Positions 26,269-38,900 of a stretch of 64,000 nucleotides of DNA are shown piece after piece. The position numbers were made by a program, and so were the translations under genes. How positions within the stretch are numbered: position 1 is the first letter of the stretch; every line of letters begins with the position of its first letter. Origin of the DNA: Lithospermum erythrorhizon (taxonomy: Eukaryota > Streptophyta > Magnoliopsida > Boraginales > Boraginaceae). Below the pieces are notes generated by a model. That model was not told the origin of the DNA. It did not search any database and worked only from the letters and a program-made list of their open reading frames with translations. Location: the NCBI GenBank assembly GCA_019722365.1, contig JADFUC010001677.1, positions 45,236 to 109,235 on the forward strand, given 5' to 3'.

Positions 26269-27372
26269 GCCTACCATCACAGCCAGGTTCGCGATCGTGA
26301 TAGCTTCCCACAACTTTAAATTGGTTCGACACGAAAGTGCTTAAATTTTATGGTGACATTCATATTATTGGATTAATTATTTAACATTGCTTTATAGCAC
26401 ATACCAAGAATAATGAAGATCATGAAAATAAAATAAATAATACACATTTGTGAGATACATTATATGCAGTCTAAAATAATAAATAATAAACCTATTACAA
26501 CACTTCTACGGCCGCACCAGATTCTGCCTTTGGAAACTTCCAGTCGACAGCGGAATGCCATCTTCAATGCCTCCACGGTTGTACATTAAGACAGTACGCA
26601 GGCTTGTGGGTAAAATAAAATAAATAAAATAAAACAACTCAGCAGGTCGTGTACAACAGATAAACGGTTCGCAAACTGTATTTCAAAAATACAACTAGGT
26701 CATATCAATGTATCCCCTTTGCATTCCCAATAAAATTGAAACATATAAACTATGCATTTAATATATTAAATGGTATGGATTAAATGCATCTACGATCGGT
26801 CATTAAGCTTAATTTAATCATATTAAGTATGAAATAAATACGCCATTAATAGATAATAAAATACGCACTTAATACGCAATAAATATGCAATCAATTATAT
26901 AATAAACGCAATAAACACTAACATGTAGGTCAGATAAATACTCACCAATTAAACTTCAAATACATGATCTATTAAATCATATAGATATTCTTTCCATTTT
27001 GATTATACAAATATAAAATCCTAATCACATAAATATACAATTTAAACGTGATGTGAACAATTCAAAATTGAATCTCATAATTATATCTATGAATATATAT
27101 AATTAAAATACATTAATTAACATATATTTTGTGTCCAATAGTTATTACAATAACTATTTTATTTATACAATAAAATAATTATTACAATAATTATTTCAAA
27201 TAATTTAACTAGAAATTGTTACCATGATTATATCCTCAAATAAATACATTTATAAAAGGATAAATAATGAAAGGAATTATTGAATTAAACTTATTATCAT
27301 TAAAATTGATAATTACACTTATCATAATAATAAAATGATAATAATACACAAAACCGAAATTAATAATTTCAA
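26269..27372. other. AT-rich DNA, possibly the copia 5' LTR
   Basis: No gene is seen. An LTR would be expected to the right of the copia leader, but this sequence does not match the copia LTR ending at 9093 and I cannot define TG and CA ends. From 26740 on it is mostly A and T with short runs such as attattacaataattatt. Confidence 0.4.
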
Positions 27373-30300
27373 AAACGCCTCAAATGGTTCCATCTCAATA
27401 CCGGCGCAAGCTATTATTATATGCAAATTTCCATTTTAGGCAATTCATCATCCAATTTCCTGAAAAGTTCAACACACAGCCCGTTGGGAATATATCTCCA
27501 ATGTTTGAATTGTTCTCTCCGACGCCCATCTCGACTGCCAAGCGAAACATGTACTCAAATTGACTCTCGACCCTATCGCTTCCTGAAACTTTTCCAAAAT
27601 TTGGAGGTGAATCTAGCATCTCGATCCGACATAATGGATACCGGCACTCCATGCAATCGCACAATTTGATCAACATATAACCTTGCCAACCCGTCAGACC
27701 GCGAGTCGACATTTAATTGCAAGAAATGAGTCGATCAGCGTCATCCACTATCATCCAAATACCATCATTCTTTCTTATTGTCTCGGGAGTCCTAAAACAA
27801 AATCCATCGTAATACGCCTCCCAAGTCCACTCAACAGTGGCGATTGGTGAATAGCCCCGTGTGTTCTATCTTCACCTGACAAGTCGAGACATTTTGGCCA
27901 CAACAAGAATTTCCTCTTCTGCCGGGGCCACCAACACAACTCTTAAGTCTCTATACATCTTTGCAAATTCACCTGTGATGCATATTATATGGAGCATTAT
28001 GAGCTTCATTCAAAAATCTCCTTTCAACTCCTAAGAGTAAGGTACCTAATAATCTACCACGCATCAGTGGCTCCATCATCTCTCACCACAAAGTCCAATT
28101 CCATTTCCGCTTTTCACTTCCCCCACTATCTTTTGCACATCTTTTGTTGCCCCTCGAGTATTCGAATTAAGAAGAACCTATTTAACTCTTTATTTGTGCC
28201 AACAAACCGCCATCAACTCCCACTCCAAAATTAACACTAAGTCGCTTCATTTCATTTAATGGCCTTTAACCTCTCCCTTACGACTTAATGCATCACCCAC
28301 CATTCGCTCTTTCCGTGATGATACCAATGGAAACACATCATAATCGCATTAAACTCCATCCACTCGCCTCGGGGATTCAAATCTCCGCTCGGGAGGTATT
28401 TCAAACTTTAGATCAGCAAAATTTGGCAAGTCACACCATACGATAATGCTCTCCAAATCTTAAGTAAACATTAATTGTAGCTAGTTCCAAATCAGGTATC
28501 AGTAATTTTTCCTATGATTTCTCAATTGCCGCGACGCATAAGCTACTATCTTACCACAGTCGCATTAGCACACATCCCAACCCCGATGTGAATTTATATC
28601 AATATACATGACATAGCCTCTGCCTTGGACGGAAGAGTCAATACTCGCGCGGTAGTCAATTTCTCTTTCAAATTGACTGGAAGACCGCTCACAATCCCTT
28701 ACCCAAATAAACGGGAACTCCTTCGGTCAACCCGGGTCACGGGTATCAGTAATAATTGAAAAGTCCTATAAATCTCCGATAGTATCCCGCTTAGACCTTA
28801 AAACTTCATATTTCAACACTCGTAATGCCCAATTCATCACAGCCTTCAACTTTTTGAGGATCAACACTTATACCCTCCCGAAATCATACGACCTAGAAAC
28901 CGTGACTTTCCCAAACTCAGACCACACTTGGTAAATTTAGCATACAATTCATTTTTCCTCAAAGTCTCCAAAGACAATTCTCAAGTGTTCTCTATGCTCT
29001 CCTCACTACTGTAATATATCAAATGTCGCCAATGAACACCACCACAAATTTATCCTGGGCAAGAGCTGCACACTGATTCATAAGTGTCCATCAACGCCAG
29101 GGGCATTCATCAACCCCAACCAGATCACCAAACTCGTAGTGCCCATATCTTGTCTCTAAATGTCACTGACACATCATCCTCGTTAATCCTCAACTGATTG
29201 CAACACCCTCAAGTCAAATCTTAGAAATACCTGGCATCCTTCAATTGATCAAATGTATCATCAATCCTAGGCAACGGACATCGGCCCTTAATTGTTACTT
29301 TGTTCAACTCGCATATAATCGACATTAATAAACCTCGTAGATCCATCCTTCTTCTGGACAAATAACACCGGAAGACCCTGCAGAATCACTTCTGGTCGAA
29401 TTTAATCCCTATCCAACAATTCCCCAGAATTACATTAACTCCTTTAACTCAAGCAGAGCTTTTGTTCTATAAGGTGCCATAGAAATCGGGCTACATCAGT
29501 GAATTAATTCTATGGAAAACCGCACCTCTCGCATGCGAGGAAGTCCGGCAACTCCTCAGAAACACATCAACATACTCCCTCTCACCATACGCACCTCCCT
29601 CAGACGATCTTCTCCTTACGGCTTCGAATTTACACGGGCAAGATCACCAACACATCCACTTCTCAACATCTTACGGGCAACTAAGGTGAAACGAGACAAG
29701 CAGGAAAGAATTTTCTATCACCCAGAAATAAGATCTTAGATTTACCAAGACTAGATATTTCAATCTTCTTAAGTTGAAAATCTATCATCGCATGACGCCC
29801 CCAACCAATCCATTCCTGCACAAGATCGAAATCATCCATCTCAAAAGGTAGTAAATCTATCTTCAAACATCGATTTTCAATACTTACGGGACAACTTAAT
29901 GCACTTCATCAATCTTGCAATGCACTTCCCAATGTGAGTTAGAATTAAGTGGTATAGCAAGAATTTCTCGAGTTATGTGAATACACTGAAAATTTCTAGA
30001 TATGAATGAATGAGTAGCTCCGAATCAAACAAGACTTCGCTTCCAACCCACATAAATTTAGCACATAAGGCCACCCTGGGAATCAGCCTCTTCAAGCAGA
30101 ATCAAGAATATCCGCCTACCCACTAGTTCCAGACCACCTCGACTAGTCCTTAAAGAATACATTACCCTCGACTATTTTCAACTCCATGCCCAAAGCTTCC
30201 TCTACCACCGACGAGCCTCGACTTCCTTGATAGCCTCCTCCGCCGGGCCGTGCGACCGGAGTAAATGCATTCAGCACACCCACCACTCCGCCTCCGGGGG

Positions 30301-31460
30301 ACAATCAACAAGACATGCCCTTCCCGGGCGACATCGACAATGCACCACAACCCCCGTCTCACATTCCACAGCCTCTATGACCCGGTTTACTACAACTAAA
30401 CACCCATTGTTACTTCCGCCTCCCCGAGCAACCTCTCTCGAGATCCCCGACCGATTAAAAGACCAAGTACGTAAACAAAGAGTGCCGAATCGAGAATTGC
30501 AGCGTGGGCACCGAATTGACTCCTGGCCGTAACGACTGGCAATGGACGCCCCCCGGGAACCCGTAACTCGACTCTCACCCATCCTCCCGGCGCCGTCATA
30601 TCTTCCTTTCTCCCCACCAACCGGACGCCGCCCAAATCCATCTCTACCTCGTAAGGCATCATTCACTGTCTATGGAAAGTTGTATACCCTTTGAGCGACA
30701 ACCCGTGCAGATCTCCCAGCTCATTCCGCCCCCGAACCTCTCGATCCCTCTGTATTTTACACCTAATCTTTCTCGTAGTCATTTATATTTCGCGCCCCTT
30801 GCTTGCCTCGATCAATTCTCTGTGAGCCGACATATGCACCTTAAGACAAAAAGCTCCTTCAAATAATTCCACGAACCGATCCCACAACACCGTGCCCGCC
30901 CAGTGATCTACATTCTCCCACCAATCTCGAGCTCCACCATGTAATGTCAGAAGCTGCGAATATGGTCCTCAACTCCCCAATAACTCCCATAGGCTCAAAT
31001 ATACTCTCCAAGTCTCGAATGAACTCTAAGGCTCCGAATAGAGAATCACCCAAGAACTTTGGCGGGGAGTCCTGGGCTCGCAGAAGCGCTCAACAACTTA
31101 CTCTCAGAATTCCACTTCCCTCGCCTCAAATGACAGTACTACGGTCTCGAATTCCCCCACCAACATTTACCCTGCATCCGTGGTCCCACGCCAGTCACTA
31201 CCTATAATGCTATCCACATTTCCCAGACCGCTGCACCTCTACCACCTCCGGCACCTCTCGCAGCCTCCTCGCCGCACTTCGCCGCACCTCCGGCAAAGAC
31301 TCCAACCGAATGCACTCTACATGGTGGCATCCCCAACTGTCTACGAAATAACAAAAGAAAGCGAAGATCAGACCCCAAGCAAAAAACCCCAATATCGACC
31401 ACTCTAACAACTATCAACCTAGGCACATAATCAAGACACCATGTTAATTCCTCGAACCTA
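27373..31460 (-). pseudogene. Truncated Tekay-type gag-pol (3' part missing)
   Basis: A minus-strand gypsy polyprotein remnant with gag and leader at about 30670-31460, a zinc-knuckle and protease region at 29500-30650, RT at about 28850-29400 (a broken FVVVFIGDI block near 29010-29060, and VDPQKVEA near 28870), degraded RNase H at about 28240-28640, and an integrase core at 27700-27900 (TMDFVLGLPRT, then KNDGIWMIVD). It aligns collinearly with 48002-51980 plus 52165-52905. Homology ends abruptly at 27373, inside integrase, where AT-rich DNA begins. The integrase C-terminus, chromodomain, polypurine tract and 3' LTR are therefore absent. Many frameshifts are present. Confidence 0.85.
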
Positions 31461-31473
31461 GGCTCTAATACCA
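31461..31473 (-). other. Primer-binding site (tRNA-iMet type)
   Basis: The minus strand reads TGGTATTAGAGCC, one base from the classic TGGTATCAGAGCC, four bases inside the LTR end. Confidence 0.85.
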
Positions 31474-31477
31474 AAAT

Positions 31478-33844
31478 TATAACGACTCCACGCCAAGCCC
31501 ACGCCCGGCGTTAAGATCATTAACAACTCAGACACCGTAGTCACCAATCGACGGATACAATAACAAATAATGCATCTACCGATATTAACAAAGACAAAAC
31601 TCTCAAATTCCATCTTGGTGTTCCAACAACACATCCAACAAAACAAAAGACAACGTAATACAACGCACTGAATAATACAACCCAAGGATACACAAGAAAT
31701 CCAAAATACAACATAGGAAAAGTATGACAAACTGTATCTTTCATTGGAAATACAACACAAGTCTAAAAAATATAAAAGTCACAACAAAATTGGAATGACT
31801 GATGAGGACTTCCTATGCCACCACCGCCTCAATCTATGATCTTCATGCAACTAACCAGCATCCTCACCTACCTCAACGATCAAGCCCAGAGACCTAGGCA
31901 TAAAACGCCTGGGCCTACAGAAAAGTGGAGTCACTATAAAGCCGAAAGTGAATAACAATTTCACATTTTACCCAATCACATATAATCATGCTTATATATA
32001 GCAATATATGTATATACATTAACTAAGCCATACCAAAAATAACTGCCCACACATCACATGTAGCTCCTCTTATACGATATCACATAATACTATAATGCTA
32101 AGCTTATAACCATCAACAATGCATATTCATTTAAGGAACTGCCTCAACACACAAAGTAATCAAACGAATCCACCTCCACAAATAACCAACAAAACGAGAA
32201 TCCACCTCCAAAATAATACACATACGAGGAATCCAATTTCACAAATAATCAGATGAGGTCTCCACCTCCGTCCTCCCGACCGAGGCTACCTCCCTCAATA
32301 TGCATATCACACCAAACCTCCCGAATCAATCCGGCTACTCACTCAATACGATACCACACCAAACCTCCCGGTCGGGGTCACCACCACTCCACAAATATAT
32401 ATCAAAACAATCAAAATAAACCGCATTAATGCATTACACACAAAGACACATCCACATCGCTAAAAGACAAGTATTAATATTAAAGACACGGTATAACCAC
32501 AATAACTACCACAATCTTATAACATTTAATCATAATCTCAACTATCTTATCATATGAATCATAATCACAACTATCTCATAATATGAATCATAATCTAACT
32601 ATCTCATAATATGAATCACAACTATCTTATAATACGAATCATAATCACTAATACACATGTCAAAATAGTCCCATGAAAAACACATGCAAAATATATAAAC
32701 ATAATATATACGGTGGTTCCTATGGGCGAGACTCAGACCACCTCGAGCCAAAAGCAAGAATGGTAACTCTGTAGTCCTCGTGCTTGGCCTGGCTCAACTC
32801 CTATTCAAAGAAATTCTACATTATAACACATTTCAGAATAACCTCTCTAACATCCTGTGATAAACCCCAGCATTATACCACTCACAATTCAAATTTGCTA
32901 CCCTTAAAGCAATCATCCCAATTCCCCAAGATTGCGAGATACACTTCTAAAATTCAAACGTAGAATTATTCTAATTATCAATTTCATAAATCCCGATATT
33001 CATCACTTTATTACCCCAACAATAACACTTTAATCACATTCCAACCAATCCAACAATCAATCGCCAACTAATTAAACCATTAAATACAACCTCCAATTCA
33101 AACACTAACTACTATACGAACTTTCCCCAAACTTTCTCAACCCAATCTCTACCAATCCATATCCAAAACCAATACTTCTATTCCCAAAATAACTATATCA
33201 AAGTCCTCTAACCTCCTACTACAATTTAAAGTTAACTTAAGAAAAAGTCAACAAAGTCAACCCTCAACATACAATTCACTTAACCCTTAATAATCACCAA
33301 AGTCACCAAATCCCCCTAAACTAAACTTAGATAATATTTCTATCCCATAATAAAGTCAAGATCTAAAAGTCAACACAAAAGTCAAACTAACAAATAGTCA
33401 ACTATAGCCTAAAATGATGAGATTGAAGATTAAAACTCATACATTTGATGAACGCAGACGGGGAACAAGATTTCAGGGTTTGGATTCCAATAAGTTTCAC
33501 CAAGAAAAAAGAAAAATCAAGGTTCGTGTGGGCTATGTGAATTTCGCCCCATGAAGAAAAAAGATAGGATTTTTGTGTGATATGATGAAATGGTGATAAG
33601 GATGAGACTTAGTGGTGGTAGGTGAACATTTAAGGAGTTTAGGTCTCGCTTTCATTTCGCGATTTCTCGGTTTAACAACATAACTCGAACACGTGTCAAA
33701 TTAAATTTCTATTCTCAAAATATATTATCGTCCAACCCATATTATCATTATTCGATTCAAATTTTAACTTTAACCGCCAACCAATTACAACCGCAAATTC
33801 AAAATCATATTAAAAACAATGTTTATACGGAATGGATTATTTCA
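31478..33844 (-). mobile_element. 5' LTR of the truncated Tekay-type element (subfamily A)
   Basis: About 2.37 kb from tataacgactcc to gattatttca. It is collinear with the LTRs at 44889-47278 and 52918-55298 and carries the same two minisatellites, with fewer copies of the first. The terminal TG next to the primer site is mutated to TA. Confidence 0.85.
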
Positions 33845-34143
33845 TCAACATTTAGCGCGGGGCAAAGGATTATTGATCTCAAAACGAGCTTTTATGAAAC
33901 AAAACTGAATGCCAAAGGATTGAGATGTATGGTCTTAAGAGAGGGTGCACTCAAAGTGTTGTAAGTATCCAAAATCTCAATTACTTAGTTCATTTACATT
34001 TTACTCATTTATGTTTTACCTTTTCTAATTTTCATCTTGTATTGTTATTCGTAGCTCGAACAACCACAAGACGACCCTTTGAAATATCATTTTGGTCAAG
34101 AAACTGCAGCAGCTTCTTCGAACATTCCAAATCTGCCTGCCTA
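33845..34143 (+). pseudogene. Exon-like gene fragment, unidentified
   Basis: Immediately outside the LTR, a plus-strand frame is open from 33845 for 39 codons (containing DLKTSFYETKLNAKGLRC) and ends at GTGTTGTAAGTATCC, where a stop coincides with a strong 5' splice-site sequence (donor at 33961). About 90 bases later a T-rich stretch ends in attcgtag, a plausible acceptor. The next segment is open in one frame (DDPLKYHFGQETAAASSN) to a stop at 34140. The two open frames are not in the same phase across this intron, unless the first exon is read in its other frame starting at the ATG at 33925 (MYGLKRGCTQSV). I do not recognise the protein. It may be the last exons of a gene cut by the retrotransposon, or a captured gene piece. 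Confidence 0.3.
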
Positions 34144-35790
34144 ACAACCTAAGCCTGCGGATGATTGTTTCAGGCTTCATTGAAATGTAATATTATATGT
34201 CGGACATTTATCAAGCTGGGTATTTCTCGTTTGCTCGCATCAAGCTTTCGCCTTCGACTTCGACAATGTAGTGTTTTTTGAATTTTGCCAATGATTTATG
34301 TTTCGAGGCATGGATTATTATTTGTACTGATATAAGGTTATTCGGGCTTCCGACTTTTATCGATTAATGGATACTTTCTTGCTGGTTTTTGACACATTTT
34401 TCGCAATTATGATCCGACATTGCTTATCTGGCTCGCCTGTATCCCACCGTAATAGCCGGTCCGTCTCGATCCACTTTTTCCCTCAAATCATTAACGGTTC
34501 GGTACGAATATATCCGGAGCATCAAATTGTGATGGATACTGGTTCGCTAATATCCGACCGCTAACAATTTCTACATACAAATGATGAGTAAGATTTGTAA
34601 ATAACTTGAATTGGGGGAAAGCCCTTGCTCGTTATTAATAAAAACTAATATAATTTTTAGCATATTATATCGAGTAAAACACATAGACTTCATACTTTTA
34701 CTTATTTGAATTTGGATCTTTTGAAGTAAAATAAAGAACATTATATTTATTGGTATATATTCAACAAAACATATCTTAGATTTATAAGTTAATGTAATAT
34801 ATTCCCCTAGATTGATGAATTAATATATCTTCGAACAATTAAATTAAAGTTCTTCAATATGAATTTACATTTACTTGTAAAGTTTGACGATGATTACTTA
34901 ACATTTTCAATTGATATTTGGCACATAAATTACATTTCAACAACTCCCAGGTAATATACATTAAATAATGAAGCTATGAATCTGAAAATTCACACTTGAT
35001 ATTTTGTCGTATTTGAAACTTGAAGTTTCCTTTCCATCTTTGTATGAAGTTGAATTAAGTTCATCGCGTCGCATTTTATTAATTACAAGATAAATTCAAT
35101 GACATATAACTTCAATATTTAATTAAAAAGTAATGGACATTCAAAAAAATTGAAAATAATTTTTAATTTTACAAGTTTCATGCTAAAACTAAAACGAGGA
35201 CAATTATATTAACTGCTAGATGAAGGATTCTTATTACGACAAAAAGCATGATATGTCTTACTAAGGGGAAACATAAATTTAACAAAATTGAAATTATTAA
35301 TTAAACCAAATTAATTTATTCTTGATCAAGTTCATTTTTTATCTTATTTATGTTTTTCCCCAAAATATTCTTTAAATTATATTTTTAACCCATAATAGAC
35401 CTAAATTCTCTTTCTCCATTAATATTAACGGTATAGTTAATTTGGAAACCATTTCGATAATTACCTCTTATAAGAATTATTATCACAACTATAAATAAAA
35501 CTATTCATGTCTTCAAAATGAATTGGATCAAAAAAATTCAATACACTGCAAACAACATAGATCTTTTATTTCAAGACAATACAAATTTTATTTCAAGCAT
35601 GACAATAGTTAAACTATTAAAGACAACAAATTTTTAGACACTCATTAATAATATTGTAAAAACCAAGTTATAATTTCATATCATATTTAAGAAAAAATAG
35701 TATTTGTAAGCTCCTAAAAAATAACATACATAACCAACAAAATATTATAAGCAATAATTATCACGTGCAACGCAAGTATCAAATTACTAG
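34144..35790. other. AT-rich intergenic DNA with a Helitron-like end
   Basis: No gene is supported. From 34600 the stretch is strongly AT-rich. It ends in cacgtgcaacgcaagtatc, ten bases and then ctagt at 35787-35791. This resembles the 3' end of plant Helitrons (a short GC hairpin followed by CTRR and a T). The left end is not identified. Confidence 0.35.
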
Positions 35791-35823
35791 TCTAATTAAA
35801 TAGCTAGCATGACGGAAGAAATA

Positions 35824-35829
35824 TTTATT
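35824..35829 (-). promoter_or_regulatory. Poly(A) signal of the biotin carboxylase gene
   Basis: AATAAA on the minus strand, 83 bases past the stop codon, inside AT-rich sequence. Confidence 0.6.
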
Positions 35830-35911
35830 CTATACCTATTACATGTAAAACAGAAACCAAACAAAACAATCTTCTATGCAAACCCGAACTGAGAAAACTC
35901 GCTTGGCGAAT

Positions 35912-38900
35912 TTAAGCAGTGGCTTTCGCCAACTCTTTTCTTTTAGAAGGTAGGACATCGATAGGCTGCAATCAAAACAATGAAATGAACTGTTGTCTCC
36001 ATTCGATCCAGGCACATGTTATACGGACAGAGAACCAGAAAGGATATAAACGAATCATATATGCACTTATTGCCTCGGAACCACTAGTATAGTGATAATC
36101 GACCTTTCAATGCATAACAGGTAAAATTTATTCTATAAATTGAGTTCCTTACAGGAGCTAATTCTTCTTCATGCTTGGGAATAAAGGCAGTGTCAACTTT
36201 TCCGTTTTTGAAGTCCTGATATACATGAAGCAAATGAAATTTTGGCACAATCTGATCTGACATAAATTGTTCCTCAAACCAGAATATAAACGTTTCTTAC
36301 CTCAATCTCAAGGATAAGTTTATGGTATTCAATTGTCGTTGGAACCCCTGGAAATATATCATTCAAATCTTAACATCATGTTAGTGGAAATGATCTTGTT
36401 AAAAGTACGTTAGCAGATTTTATTCAGTTAAAACAAATGTAAGACAGAGGGAAATACAATAGTTCGACAAGGAATGGAAGGATGAATGTGCTTGATGTAG
36501 TCAACTAGATGAAGGTGATGACGATGACATGAATACATGAACGATAGAGACTAGAGAGGGTGCAGTGACTATTTGCAGATGGATGAAAATCCAGTTAATG
36601 AGCTGATGGAGAAGAACTATTCATCTATCATAGGAAGACTTGTATGTATAATAAACAATGAGCACTCAGATTACCTGTAATGATAGTGTCATCAAGAGCC
36701 CTCTTCATCCTTTCAATTGCTCGTTCTCTTGTCGGACCCCAAACAATAAGCTAGGTAAAGTTTCAGGTGTTAGAACATGCTATAGAAAAGCAGATCTATT
36801 AGATGTATAAATTCTGAGCCAACTGTACTACTACTACCAACATGCTTTACATTTAACCCTGTAAGTGTGTTGAGAAAGCAATGAATTTAGATAATGCAGT
36901 TGAAAATTTGACTCATCTTAATGAAAGTTGAATGAAACAAAAGGATGAATGCACCAACCTTCCCTAGAAGAGAATCATAGCTTGGTGGTACCACATAATC
37001 GGTATATACATGGCTATCCATTCGGACAAAGGGCCCTCCAGCAGGCAAATAAGCAGTTATTCTCCCTATTATATGATGAACAAGAGAGAAAAAAAAAAAT
37101 CTTAAAAGCTGAATAAGTTCTTATTTTATGTTCCAAGGCTTAAGGTACGTCAACAAAATAAACAGATATGCCATGCTCCCAGAGAAGCTCCAAAGGTATA
37201 GTCATGTCAAAAACTGATACAAAGCATGTGGAGTTGTACATTGAACTGATATATTTTCTTACCTGGTCCAGGTCTGAAATTCTTGAAAGCATCCTCTGCA
37301 TTTATACGACACTCAATAGAATGTCCTCTAAGCACAATATCTTCCTGAGAACCAAAAGAACAGAGTATTACGTAAGTCGTAATTTACACTACTGACGCAT
37401 CGACTAACATTACCTATTATACATTGGTGAATAGATAAATGATAAACAAAACGTCAAACCTGTTTGTACCGGAGCTGTTCTCCTTTAGCTACACGAATCT
37501 GTTCTTCTATTAGGTCAACGGATGAAATCATTTCTGTTACAGGATGCTCCACCTAAATATTTCCCAAGAGGAGTTAAATTACCACAAGGTCTTTAAGAGT
37601 ATACAATATAGAAGGAAACAGTTATGTCAATTGTCTATAATTATGACTTTTATACTTCACCTGTATACGGGTGTTCATTTCCATGAAGTAAAAAGATCCT
37701 CTTTCATCTAGAAGGAACTCGATAGTACCTACACCTACATAACCTATAGATGCTGCTGCTGCAACAGCAGCATCACCCATGGCTTTGCGTAATTCTGGCG
37801 TTAATGCTGGAGAAGGTGCTTCCTCTAGCAATTTCTGGTTTCTTCTCTGTTCAACAGTCATTTCAACTACGTTATCATAAGCTTCATTGCAAACAAATAA
37901 ACTACAAATGAAATGCTTTTATCTAACAATACAATCAAAGACTTCTACTTCAGCTCCAGTACTGTACTCCCAAAAATGTTCCGTTATTTGGCCAATCAGC
38001 AACAATACCCAAACAGAAGATAACACTAAAAGGCATTATTAACCTAAAAAAATAGAACACACACTTAATGACTTCAATACCATTCACAGTCAGCCAGACA
38101 TGGAAATATGAGAAGCTATCAGTTAAGGAAAAATGCCCATTATGAAATGGGGGAAAGATTCTCTCCAGAATTGAATGTTCATACAGCAACTGCCCAACTG
38201 GTAATGGAAGTAAGCAGTTCACACTTGAATGTTTACAAAACATACATTTTACAGGTTAAGATTCATACAGAACTATCACAAACACTGATGGTCAAGTGAC
38301 TGTCTGCAGTCCGACTCTGTAGAACTCTCGAATTCTGTAGTTAGGCCGTTTTAGTGCGGAAAGACGAGTAAATTGAGGAAACATAAGGCAGTCGTCTATT
38401 AATTCTTAGAAAACGAGGAATTTGGCTGTTATTACACATTACAAACTTCATGTAGATTGTTTTGCTCCAAGAGACTCTTGCATCAAAGATAAGGGTGAAT
38501 CACACATAATGCTTGTAATAGTAAGGGAATTTTTTTAATTCAAGATTTAGAATTATTTGTTAGTCACCTAGTAACTCAATCCTGATCATTAAATAAGAGG
38601 TTGGTGATATCAGATATGAAAGGGTATCAAAGAGGCAATAAACTCTACTAGGTCTTGTCACCTATTCTTGAAATCCATTGTTGCTTTTGTCCATGGCAGT
38701 AGAATACAAGCGAATCAACATTTCTCTAGCTTGACAACTAAGACTGAGAGATTCACCAACATAACATTTGCCTTAAAACAGGTTTTAAGGTTTTATTGAA
38801 TAGGAAAAAAGAAAGGGGACTATTTTGACTTCATCTGTAGCTAGTTATACCTCATGACTTTGGGCAAACAGAAAATTTTACTATAGGATAGGGATGAAGA

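Noticed and set aside
30227..30666. Frames of 88-131 codons in the 30.2-30.7 kb region as host genes
   Set aside because: They overlap the gag and protease region of the truncated chromovirus and align with its sister copies. Composition, not function, keeps them open.
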